From positions 70,864 through 108,072 of the forward strand of contig JAHEIZ010000090.1 in NCBI GenBank assembly GCA_024639145.1: a stretch of 37,209 nucleotides of DNA. The letters are read 5' to 3'. Positions 30,467-37,209 of this stretch are shown here, piece after piece (position 1 is the stretch's first letter; every line of letters starts with the position of its first letter). The notes under the pieces were generated by a model. It was given only the letters and a program-made list of their open reading frames with translations, made no database searches and was not told where the DNA came from. The position numbers were made by a program, and so were the translations under genes. Origin of the DNA: Actinomycetes bacterium. Its GTDB lineage: Bacteria > Actinomycetota > Actinomycetes > S36-B12.

Positions 30467-32461
30467 ATGAAGTTGACCAAGTTCCGGAAGGTCATGGCCC
30501 TGCCCATCGATCACACATCAACCGCGAAGACGTCAAGTCCAGCATTCGTAGTCGTGGCTGCAGCCCCAGGCGCGACGGCCGCCCAGCCACAACCGCGAAG
30601 TGCGGCTGCACCGAGGCGCCTTGGTGCCACTCGCGTCCTCGCTCTTGCCCTCACTGGCTTGCTTGTTGCTGTTGGGCTCGGCGTCGGCCTACCAGCTAGC
30701 GCACAGGCCGATCCCATTCTCACGTGGACTGCCGGGGGGACAATTCCGATCCAGCCCGACGAGTGCAATAGCGACTCTCCCGGATTTCGTGCACTCGGTT
30801 ACGGCGACGGAACATTCGTGGCAATTCACTCCAGCGGACAGACCTTTCGGAGTCTCGATGACGGAGTGACGTGGCAAGCAGCCGGCATTCTGCCTAACGC
30901 TGGCTACATTCCCGATATGCCCGGCAGCCTGCCTTATAAGTGCATCCTCCGAAAGGCAGGCATCGCCTTCGGCGTTGTGAATGGCACGCCAACGTGGGTT
31001 GTCGCCCCAAAGGAGCAGGGCGTCATCTTTACAAGCACAAATGGTGGGGAAAACTGGATATCGCAACCATTCACCAATGGTCAACCAACGCGTGTGGCGT
31101 TCGGCGACGGTCACTTTTTGATTGGCTCAAACGGGACGAATGAAACAATGACGAGCACAAATGGCATCACCTGGGTGACCGGCGGCACAGTCGCCGACCC
31201 ACCCAGCGACTTACAGATAAGTTCTCCAGCACACGACGGTATTCCAGCGGTTCTCGGTTGGCAGTATCGAGAAAACAGCGGGGATTTTGCCTTCGGCAAT
31301 CATCGCTTTCTTTTCCTCAGGGCTTTTAACTTAAATGTGTGCACTCGCAACACGAATCCATGGATCAATGCCGCAGATGCAGACGCTACAAACGTCTACC
31401 AGTGCCTGGAGAATGTTCTGATAGACAATCAACTAGCCAATCAAAGTGGCTGGTTCTGGAAGGATCTGGTCTTCGACTCCGGGACGTTCCTTGGCGCCAT
31501 GGATGCAACGGACCTTCCGCAGGGTAATCCGTCACTCCAATACACCACGGATAACGGCGCCACTTGGCATGCGTCAAATCTTGCTGCCCAAGCATCCGGT
31601 CTTGTCGCAGGTGACGGATACTTCATTGCAGACACGTTCACTAACAACTCTGGGTCACAAGCGGAGACGGCAACAACCTTCGTGAGCAACGATGGGCTTC
31701 ACTGGTCTGCTGCAGGAGAGCGCCCAGGTGGTAGAGAATTCCACAGGTACTACGGCAGTTTCATGGCATTCGGAAACCATCACTTTGTCGGTGTGGGCAA
31801 CGACGGTTCTTCGTCGGTAGGAGTCGTCACAGAGGGCAGTGCAACTCCTTCAAGTCCATCGCAACCGAACCCGCAAGAATCCGAGACTCCAGTCACCCCA
31901 CCGACACCGACCCCATCTGCATCGGCCTCAGTCACCGCGTCGCCGACGGCGAGTCCATCCGAAACCGCGACAAGCACTCCGGTGGCCAACACATTCAGTG
32001 CCGTTCCGCAGACCGTGTCTGGTGTTGTCACATCAGGAGTTGCGACAGTGAGCACGTTGCCGACCTCTGGTGTGCAGCGCGTGACCTCGCCTGTTGCGGA
32101 TACTCCTGCCGCAGCACCAGTGATCGCAGCACCGGTGGGTTCAGTGGTTGTCACCACCTTGAGTGGTGTGCAGGCCAACACTGACTTCGCGGTAACGATG
32201 AGCGCAGTGACTCAGACTCGAGCCAGGTCGCTCGCGAAGGCATCTGGCGCGTTGGGGCATGTGAGATCCACGAGCAAGGGCACGGTCAGGCTCCCTGCTA
32301 TCAAGGTGAGTCGCTCCGGCACCTACCTCATTCAGTTGCAGTCGGCATCAGGCAAGGCCTCGTATGTGAAGTTGGCAGTTCGTGTGCCAAAGAAGAAGGC
32401 CACGACACATGCCACGTCAGGCAAAGCCGGCTCCGCGCTGGGGAGAGCGGTAAAGCGTTAA
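30467..32461 (+). CDS. Secreted propeller-like protein with domain A, TCS2-linked
   Basis: A 664-residue exported protein. ATG 30467 is chosen for the AAAGAGGAG ribosome-binding site; GTG 30443 is in frame. The n-region is unusually long and Ala/Pro-rich (about 54 residues) before the hydrophobic core (56-74) and a cleavage site near AQA-D (about 81). Residues 85-460 have WTxGG and SLDDGVTWQAAG, STNGGENWISQP, TTDNGATWHASN motifs like those in BNR/photosystem-stability-factor propellers, but irregularly spaced. A Pro/Ser/Thr linker (about 465-520) leads to domain A (about 545-645) and a Lys-rich tail (KKKATTHATSGKAG). Its C-terminus therefore matches TCS1-linked proteins while its promoter carries TCS2 boxes. 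Confidence 0.83.
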   Translation: MKLTKFRKVMALPIDHTSTAKTSSPAFVVVAAAPGATAAQPQPRSAAAPRRLGATRVLALALTGLLVAVGLGVGLPASAQADPILTWTAGGTIPIQPDECNSDSPGFRALGYGDGTFVAIHSSGQTFRSLDDGVTWQAAGILPNAGYIPDMPGSLPYKCILRKAGIAFGVVNGTPTWVVAPKEQGVIFTSTNGGENWISQPFTNGQPTRVAFGDGHFLIGSNGTNETMTSTNGITWVTGGTVADPPSDLQISSPAHDGIPAVLGWQYRENSGDFAFGNHRFLFLRAFNLNVCTRNTNPWINAADADATNVYQCLENVLIDNQLANQSGWFWKDLVFDSGTFLGAMDATDLPQGNPSLQYTTDNGATWHASNLAAQASGLVAGDGYFIADTFTNNSGSQAETATTFVSNDGLHWSAAGERPGGREFHRYYGSFMAFGNHHFVGVGNDGSSSVGVVTEGSATPSSPSQPNPQESETPVTPPTPTPSASASVTASPTASPSETATSTPVANTFSAVPQTVSGVVTSGVATVSTLPTSGVQRVTSPVADTPAAAPVIAAPVGSVVVTTLSGVQANTDFAVTMSAVTQTRARSLAKASGALGHVRSTSKGTVRLPAIKVSRSGTYLIQLQSASGKASYVKLAVRVPKKKATTHATSGKAGSALGRAVKR

Positions 32462-32587
32462 GTAGTGCGATGAGCGCCTCGTCACGGTGGCCATGCAAGA
32501 TCTGGGCCACCTGACGGGCGCTTTTCGCATGCACGGCTGCGGCGTCCGCCTCTTTCTCAACGGGCAGGTCTGGCAAGATTTGCGGAT
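32462..32587 (-). pseudogene. Fragment of a TCS sensor kinase
   Basis: Translated on the minus strand, 32576 down to about 32465 reads VEKEADAAAVHAKSARQVAQ followed by ILHGHRDEALIALL. It aligns with the phosphoacceptor helix of the TCS2 kinase (KVRQQVASILHDRFQSELV), and the DNA shares CAGGTGGCC and TTGCATG blocks. No HATPase follows and no membrane part precedes it, and the frame is soon lost on both sides (it runs into the end of the 30467 gene). It is therefore a remnant of a deleted kinase gene. Its orientation matches the TCS2 operon. Confidence 0.6.
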
Positions 32588-32604
32588 GTGAGGCAATGCC
32601 TCGC
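32588..32604. promoter_or_regulatory. Relic TCS2-like operator sequence
   Basis: GTGAGGCAATGCCTCGC matches 30367-30383 (GTGAGGTGATGCCTCGC) at 15 of 17 positions. It lies next to the kinase remnant, so it is probably what remains of a duplicated TCS2-type regulator promoter after deletion. The rest of 32605-32673 shows nothing. Confidence 0.5.
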
Positions 32605-32673
32605 GCCCACGCCTGGTGGTGATCAGGCGGGAGCTGTAAGTGAGTGGCCTAAGGGCTGTGTGCCGTACTTCTC

Positions 32674-32949
32674 TTAGGCCTGCGGCGCAGGTGGCACCAT
32701 CGTCGGGAAAATCTCCAGCTGCCACCACTTCGCCATCGGCAATGAGTGGGCGGTGTTTCGAGCGTCTTCTTCGTCATCCGCAAAGATTTCGAGGAACACG
32801 CGACCCTTCGAGGGTGAGATATGTACAGCCCCGAGGCGGCCTTCTTGTGTCAGCGTGCGCACTTGCGCCACTTCCTCAGCGATAACCGCGTTCATTAACG
32901 GCAGATCGGTCTCGGGGGAGAATTCGGCAACGACAATGAAGGTGGCCAT
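32674..32949 (-). CDS. Muconolactone-isomerase-like protein
   Basis: A 91-residue protein of the muconolactone delta-isomerase-like/YciI-type ferredoxin-fold group. It begins MATFIVVAEF and ends with LPMAKWWQLEIFPTM, the typical strand-helix end of that family. Such proteins are small oligomeric enzymes of aromatic breakdown or stand-alone proteins of unknown role. No other catabolic genes are nearby, so the substrate is open. Its ATG (32949) overlaps the stop of the NmrA-like gene (TGATG), so it is the second gene of that operon and probably under the same MarR control. Confidence 0.7.
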   Translation of the reverse strand: MATFIVVAEFSPETDLPLMNAVIAEEVAQVRTLTQEGRLGAVHISPSKGRVFLEIFADDEEDARNTAHSLPMAKWWQLEIFPTMVPPAPQA

Positions 32950-33854
32950 CAGGAAGCCTTGCCTGCGGGCATATGCGATTGCGCCCAACTGGTGAAGCTT
33001 GTTGATGGTGTCGTACTGATAGCTCGAGCCGCGTTGATGTGCTCTTCCCCCTCGTGCCCAAGGTAATTGTGGCCAACCCAGTAATTCATCATCTGGGCCA
33101 TTTCGTCAGCCCCCGGATAGAACCCTGCATACACAGCCGGTGGTACTTCGACAATGCTGATGTCATGTCCTTGAGAGTTCAAGATCTCAGCAAAATCGGC
33201 GAAGCTCATCAGTTCAGCAGCCGAGGAGAGATAGGCACCGGCGCCTGCTGACTCGGGTGAGTTAAAGATTCCGGCAATTACTCCGCCGAGATCTTCGATT
33301 GAACCCGCATGAATAACCCGTGCGTCAGCGGGGATGGGCAGAACCCAGCCTTGACCTCCATCAGGAAGCGGTTGTGGCGCCAAAACCGTTTCGAAGTTTT
33401 CGAAGTAGAACGGTGGCTCGACGAACGTGAAGTATTCAAAATTCGCAGCTTCAACGAGTGCATCTACTTTGGCCTTGTTCGTGAAGTGAGGTACATCGAA
33501 TGCGCCGTCGCTGATTTCTTCGACGTTTGGCAACGTTGACCACACGAAATGGCGAACGCCAGCACTGGCAGCGGCGTCAACTGCATGTCGCCCTTGAGTC
33601 AACTCATCGAGCTCAGTGCCGACGAAGTTTGAGAGAGCGAACACTCCGTATGCGCCGTCGAATGCTGCTACGAGGCTCGCCTGGTCTGCCAAGTCGGCCT
33701 GCGCGACCTCATCGGCGGGCCCTGAATAGGACTCGGGATTGCGGGTAATGGCCCGCACGCGGAAGGCACCGTTATCGACGAGGGCGCGCGTGACGGCTCC
33801 GCCCTGGGCTCCGGTCGCTCCGAGCACGGCGATGATGGGACGGGAGTCAGACAT
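32949..33854 (-). CDS. NmrA-like NAD(P)-binding protein
   Basis: A 301-residue Rossmann-fold protein of the atypical short-chain dehydrogenase group (NmrA-like). The dinucleotide motif is IAVLGATGAQGGAVTRALV (residues 8-26, GxxGxxG), followed by RAITRNPES where NADP(H)-binding Arg is expected, and AQADLADQASL. The HFVWSTLPNVEE segment replaces the usual YxxxK active site, as in NmrA-like redox sensors or quinone-type reductases. ATG 33854 has GAGAGG upstream. It is divergent from the MarR gene, with an operator-like palindrome in the 83-bp gap, so it is probably induced by a phenolic or quinone-like compound acting on the MarR protein (inference). Confidence 0.82.
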   Translation of the reverse strand: MSDSRPIIAVLGATGAQGGAVTRALVDNGAFRVRAITRNPESYSGPADEVAQADLADQASLVAAFDGAYGVFALSNFVGTELDELTQGRHAVDAAASAGVRHFVWSTLPNVEEISDGAFDVPHFTNKAKVDALVEAANFEYFTFVEPPFYFENFETVLAPQPLPDGGQGWVLPIPADARVIHAGSIEDLGGVIAGIFNSPESAGAGAYLSSAAELMSFADFAEILNSQGHDISIVEVPPAVYAGFYPGADEMAQMMNYWVGHNYLGHEGEEHINAARAISTTPSTSFTSWAQSHMPAGKAS

Positions 33855-33870
33855 TAACGACCTCTCACTG

Positions 33871-33929
33871 TTGTATGCGCAATATCTATTGTGCGTGCAA
33901 TGTAGCAGTGGGCTGTTGCATGCGCAATA
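33871..33929. promoter_or_regulatory. Candidate MarR operator, three half-sites
   Basis: TTGTATGCGCAATA (33871-33884) and TATTGTGCGTGCAA (33887-33900) form an inverted repeat with 11 of 14 pairs. A third direct copy, TTGCATGCGCAATA, lies at 33916-33929, just before the MarR start. Placement between divergent genes suits repression of both. Confidence 0.65.
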
Positions 33930-33937
33930 CTGCCGTT

Positions 33938-34420
33938 ATGAGTGCGAGCACACGCCGATCTGCCAAAAGCATCTGGCTCGAACAGCCCGAGGCTGATCGT
34001 GATTCGTGGAATGCCTTCCGAAAAGCCGCGACCGCGGTGATTGCTCAGGTGGATACCTCACTGCAGCACCACCTGAAGGTCGGCTACACGGATATAGATG
34101 CCCTGCTTCAGATCTCATCGTCAGATGCTCAGTGTCTGCGCATGGCGCCGCTTGCGCGCGCGGTCTCACGTAGCCCCAGCGCACTGACGCGGCTCGTTGA
34201 TCGACTCGAGGAGCGCTCTCTTGTCGAGCGCAAAAGAAATTCGCCTACTGACGTGAGTGTGGAAGTAACTCCAGCAGGATTCGAGCTACTTGCCGAGGCA
34301 GCTCCGCTGATCGTGGCTGAAGTTGAAGAACGATTTTGGTCGCGGCTGACGGCTGATGAGCGCGACGCTCTCACGTCGATCTGTCGCAAACTGATGGAGC
34401 CGGAGTCTTCCGCCTGCTGA
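33938..34420 (+). CDS. MarR-family transcriptional regulator
   Basis: A 160-residue winged-helix regulator. The helix-turn-helix and wing are seen at about residues 60-105 (MAPLARAVSRSPSALTRLVD, then RLEERSLVERKRNSPTDVSV), with flanking dimerisation helices. ATG 33938 follows the last operator half-site by eight bases. The in-frame extension to 33875 lies inside the operator and is rejected. It should repress itself and the divergent NmrA/isomerase operon until a small aromatic or oxidant binds. Confidence 0.88.
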   Translation: MSASTRRSAKSIWLEQPEADRDSWNAFRKAATAVIAQVDTSLQHHLKVGYTDIDALLQISSSDAQCLRMAPLARAVSRSPSALTRLVDRLEERSLVERKRNSPTDVSVEVTPAGFELLAEAAPLIVAEVEERFWSRLTADERDALTSICRKLMEPESSAC

Positions 34421-34491
34421 GCAAGCCTTGAGGCGCTTGGCCACCCTTAGGCGTCGCGATGTCAGTTCTGAGTTGACGTCGATCGTGGTTT

Positions 34492-35565
34492 TTAAGTTGT
34501 GCCGAAACGATCAGCGACAGCAAGCCCGGCCCTCAAGGCCCCTTCAAGATGCCCAGCATGTGAAGGAGCGGTCTCGGTGGATGCCCAGTGAATTCGCTCG
34601 TGCACGGGCAACGCGAAGATGCGATTGCCATAAGTGGCGGTGCCAGCATCAACATGAGGCGTTGTAGGTGTCGTGAATTCTTCTCGGCTCCAGTTTGTGA
34701 CGAGTACCTCTGTGGGTGCATTCATGCACTCGCCAAACAGCCGTACGAGTTGAGCGATGAAGAGTTCAGCGATAGCCGCATCGTCACAGTTGCCGAGTCG
34801 ATCGGCGGCCGCGAATCCAAACACGGCGCCTCCAGGGCCTTCGGGCCCGCTGAGATCGTGGAACTCCCTGAACGGACCCACATAACTGATGGCTGCACCG
34901 GCCAGGCCTGATTCACGCCACTGCGCATGGTTATAGACCGCCACCGCTTTAACCATGGCGCCCATCCACGTTGATGTTCGCTCGGCGATATCGCGAAGGT
35001 CTTTGGGGAGTGGTGGGGTGAATTCAATGCGCTCGACGGCAAGTGCCGGCGGGATGGCCACAACGACGTGGGCAGCACGCGTGTCACCTTGCCCGTGAAG
35101 CACCCGCACGTCGTCGCCTTCAACCACAACCGCGCTCACGGGGTTATCAAGGTGAAGAATTCCATCGGGCAATGCGCTGGCCAGCGCCTCGGCCAACGAC
35201 TGAGCGCCGTTCGTGAATCGGGATGACGTCACATCAATTGGATTCCCGTCGAGCCGCTGGGCGGCATCGGCCGTACTTTCGAACATCGCATCGCCGCCGA
35301 GGTATTGAGCAAAGGTGGGGATGACCAACTGTTCGGTGACGGCCTTCACTAATTCTTCGCCGGGCCAAAACCAACTAGCCCCGAGATCGATGCTTCCGTG
35401 CACAGAAGCTGTGCTGTGGGCGCGGCCACCGACTCGACTACGCGCCTCGAATACCTCAACCTGAACACCGCGCTGGCTCAGTGCATATGCGGCCATCAGT
35501 CCAGCGACCCCGGCACCGATGACTATGACGTCAGGGCTCGAGTCCCCATTGCCGCCCGCGTTCAT
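34492..35565 (-). CDS. Flavin monoamine oxidase-like protein
   Basis: A 357-residue FAD-dependent amine oxidase. The N-terminal dinucleotide fold is VIVIGAGVAGLMAAYALSQR (about residues 12-31), with FEARSRVGGRAHS as the GGRxxS motif. The C-terminal FAD-contact region reads NRIFALPVHERIHWASTETA followed by HAGHLEGALRAG. It should oxidise a primary or secondary amine to an imine with release of hydrogen peroxide; the substrate is not evident. It is shorter than typical monoamine oxidases (about 430-450 residues), mainly in the substrate domain. ATG 35565 is chosen for the AGGGG upstream; a longer start at 35643 is possible. It is monocistronic and convergent with the MarR gene. Confidence 0.85.
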   Translation of the reverse strand: MNAGGNGDSSPDVIVIGAGVAGLMAAYALSQRGVQVEVFEARSRVGGRAHSTASVHGSIDLGASWFWPGEELVKAVTEQLVIPTFAQYLGGDAMFESTADAAQRLDGNPIDVTSSRFTNGAQSLAEALASALPDGILHLDNPVSAVVVEGDDVRVLHGQGDTRAAHVVVAIPPALAVERIEFTPPLPKDLRDIAERTSTWMGAMVKAVAVYNHAQWRESGLAGAAISYVGPFREFHDLSGPEGPGGAVFGFAAADRLGNCDDAAIAELFIAQLVRLFGECMNAPTEVLVTNWSREEFTTPTTPHVDAGTATYGNRIFALPVHERIHWASTETAPSHAGHLEGALRAGLAVADRFGTT

Positions 35566-35730
35566 CGCATCGCCCCTAGCCATGCGCACACTGTCGCATG
35601 GGGCCTTCATTCGTGCTGCACTGCTGTGGCGAACTCGGAGCATTGGTGTGATTGCCTTCGCAGGCCATTCTGCGACATGGTCTTGTCAACGATGCGCGTG
35701 AATGGCTGACGTCCCTCCTGAGCTGTCATG

Positions 35731-35746
35731 CGACTCAATTGCGTCG
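35731..35746. promoter_or_regulatory. 16-bp near-palindrome upstream of last gene
   Basis: CGACTCAATTGCGTCG has 7 of 8 paired positions. It lies 95 bases before the start of the 35826 gene, further than the TCS boxes (about 48), so its link to that promoter is uncertain. Confidence 0.3.
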
Positions 35747-35813
35747 TCTCGAGTTCTGCCTCGCCGTCGCCCACCTTGATGATGAGGAAACTTTGGTGGG
35801 CAAGGGCTCTACG

Positions 35814-35819
35814 TAGACT
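35814..35819 (+). promoter_or_regulatory. -10 element, leaderless secreted-protein gene
   Basis: TAGACT followed by exactly six bases and ATG 35826, repeating the leaderless layout. A weak -35 (TTTGGT, 35792-35797) lies 16 bases upstream. Confidence 0.55.
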
Positions 35820-35825
35820 TAGGGC

Positions 35826-37209
35826 ATGAGGTCATGGTCGATGTCGAACCGATGGAGAACTGGGGGAGCGGTGAAAAACTCTGTGAAGAGCCTCTTAGGT
35901 GGGGCTTTGGCGGTAGTTCTGCTGGTGGGCGTTGCACCCCACGCCGTTGCTGCCACAACGTGGAGTTTCCCGAGTGGCTCACTCGTCTTCCGCGATGTCA
36001 TCCCTGGCCTTGCACCACAGGAGGCGACGCTCAGAGTTCAAAATCTGCAGGTGTCAGATGCCGGTTCGGCGAGTGGCTACGTCACCCTCACCACAGACAG
36101 ATACACGTGCTCAACCCAGTCATTTACGGGTACGAGCGCGATCTTCGTGCCGAGCAGCACCGAGCCCTGCACCGGCACGGTCGATTTCGTCCTTGACCCG
36201 CTCACGGGTGCACTTACCGCGAACCCGCAGTTGTCGGTGGGTTCGGTGTACTTCGGCGCACCTGCGGCTGGGAGCCTCAACGGTTCTGGGCCGAGTATCA
36301 CCACGTGCTCCGTGAGTGTGACGGGCGATAGCGCGACAGTTCAGTGGGATGCCCAAGGTGCGGGGATTACTGGGTTCAGTGTTGGAGTCGTCAATGGAGT
36401 TGGTAACACGGCCGATGTCCCAGGCTCAGACCGGCAAGCCACCGTTGGCTTAGCAGGCGAGACTCCGGGGCAACTGCAGTTCGCGATTGAAATTAACAAC
36501 AACAGCGCCCTGATTTTTCCATGCCCCAGTGCGTCGTATTTCCCGACACCCGGCAAGCCAACCATCGACAGCGTGTCTACAACTGCGGGTGGGTTGCTCA
36601 CCGTCAACTATGCCGTCGCTGACCCCTCCACCGTGCAGGGCATCGAATACCGCATTGACTCCGGCGCATGGCTTCGGCCGGCTGGCACGGCGCCGGTTGC
36701 TGGTGCTGGTGGCTCCTTCACGGTGAGTGGTCTCGCGGCGGGTAAGCATTCGGTGACCCTTCGCTCAGTGGGCTTTGACTCGGTCACCACGACAGTGGGT
36801 GATCCGAAAACGGTTGTTGTCCCGTCGACGGCTTCGTCAACAAAGCCGACACCGCCTGCACCCGCCACGCCGGTATCGCCGGTCGCCGGCACAAGTAACG
36901 GTGCCGGTTCGGGAACAAACGGCGCGTTGGCAGCCACCACCGGAAATTCCGGCATCGATGCACCCTGTTTGGCGCAGAACGGCACGCTGTACCCGAACCT
37001 TTACTCCACAGTGGGCTCACAGCTGACGATGGTGCCCAACACTGCCGGGCTGAAAACTCCTACGGCATTTAGTGTCGTTGCTGGGTCGATCCCGCCAGGC
37101 CTGCTCTTTAACCGAACCTTCGGAATTCTCTTCGGAGTCACCACGAAAGCTGGGTCGTGGAGTACCACGATCCAGGCAACCTTTGCTGATGGTTCAACGA
37201 AGTCATCGC
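35826..37209 (+). CDS. Secreted Ig-like protein, 3'-partial
   Basis: An open frame of 461 codons that runs off the right edge. The start is ATG 35826 (leaderless, after TAGACT), with ATG 35841 in frame as alternative. Signal peptide: RRT/K-containing n-region, core LLGGALAVVLLVGVAPHAVA, cleavage near AVA-A (about 43). The mature part has beta-rich segments with scattered Cys (TYTCSTQSF-like, TCSVSVTG, FPCPSASY). An Ig/fibronectin-like stretch follows (about 245-320, PTIDSVSTTAGGLLTVNYAV, then GIEYRIDSGAWL). A Pro/Thr/Ser linker (about 335-370) leads to the start of a He_PIG-type Ig domain (SVVAGSIPPGLLFNRTFGIL) cut by the window end. It resembles the other secreted proteins in style but shares no domain A or B within the visible part. 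Confidence 0.75.
   Translation, partial: MRSWSMSNRWRTGGAVKNSVKSLLGGALAVVLLVGVAPHAVAATTWSFPSGSLVFRDVIPGLAPQEATLRVQNLQVSDAGSASGYVTLTTDRYTCSTQSFTGTSAIFVPSSTEPCTGTVDFVLDPLTGALTANPQLSVGSVYFGAPAAGSLNGSGPSITTCSVSVTGDSATVQWDAQGAGITGFSVGVVNGVGNTADVPGSDRQATVGLAGETPGQLQFAIEINNNSALIFPCPSASYFPTPGKPTIDSVSTTAGGLLTVNYAVADPSTVQGIEYRIDSGAWLRPAGTAPVAGAGGSFTVSGLAAGKHSVTLRSVGFDSVTTTVGDPKTVVVPSTASSTKPTPPAPATPVSPVAGTSNGAGSGTNGALAATTGNSGIDAPCLAQNGTLYPNLYSTVGSQLTMVPNTAGLKTPTAFSVVAGSIPPGLLFNRTFGILFGVTTKAGSWSTTIQATFADGSTKSS

Overview
The window looks like chromosomal DNA of a high-GC Gram-positive bacterium (Actinomycetota); I cannot name the genus. The grounds are G/C-rich codon third positions, NarL-type sensor kinases of the HisKA_3 kind, and a recurring promoter form: an xAnnnT -10 hexamer, six bases, then the start codon, i.e. 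leaderless mRNA. It falls into four parts.

(1) About 1-7,650: an accessory, mobile-looking island. It has a tyrosine recombinase with a long C-terminal extension of four helix-turn-helix-like segments, an XRE/ImmA regulator-protease pair, a small orphan polymorphic-toxin domain with a probable immunity gene and a DUF4417-like gene, a Fic toxin with a 51-residue antitoxin, and a Phd/RelE-like toxin-antitoxin pair. Three related intergenic repeats (5350, 6495, 7587) lie just after the last gene of successive units, like a cassette array. A separate 64-bp repeat occurs at 440 and 6627.

(2) About 7,650-24,130 and 26,438-32,610: the most striking part. Three NarL/FixJ-type two-component systems (TCS) alternate with large secreted modular proteins made of BspA-like leucine-rich repeats, beta-propeller/BNR repeats, IPT/TIG and InlB-type repeats. 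Each TCS has its own DNA motif. TCS1 has TACACGTGTA palindromes repeated at 22 bp, TCS2 has CCTCACAnnTGTGAGG, and TCS3 is linked to GGAAACTACGCAGAATTC. For TCS1 and TCS2 the motif lies at the same distance from the -10 of the secreted-protein genes (centre 36.5 bp upstream) and of the response-regulator genes (35.5 bp). The two motif copies in each divergent promoter thus serve one gene each. The secreted proteins share two recurrent C-terminal domains (called A and B here), combined with different N-terminal repeat domains and different operators, which implies module shuffling. A 52-codon gene at 14203-14361 (minus strand) encodes a signal peptide plus about 22 residues and could be a secreted signal. 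A fragment of a further sensor kinase with a motif remnant lies at 32462-32604.

(3) 24,253-26,434: a TetR regulator divergent from a DHA2-type drug exporter, inserted between TCS3- and TCS2-linked genes.

(4) 32,674-37,209: ordinary metabolic and regulatory genes: a muconolactone-isomerase-like protein and an NmrA-like oxidoreductase divergent from a MarR regulator, a flavin amine oxidase, and the 5' part of another leaderless secreted protein running off the end.

My reading, which is inference, is that parts 2 and 4 are a surface or secreted-protein locus in which each sensor pair controls its own adhesin-like or ligand-binding proteins through a dedicated operator.
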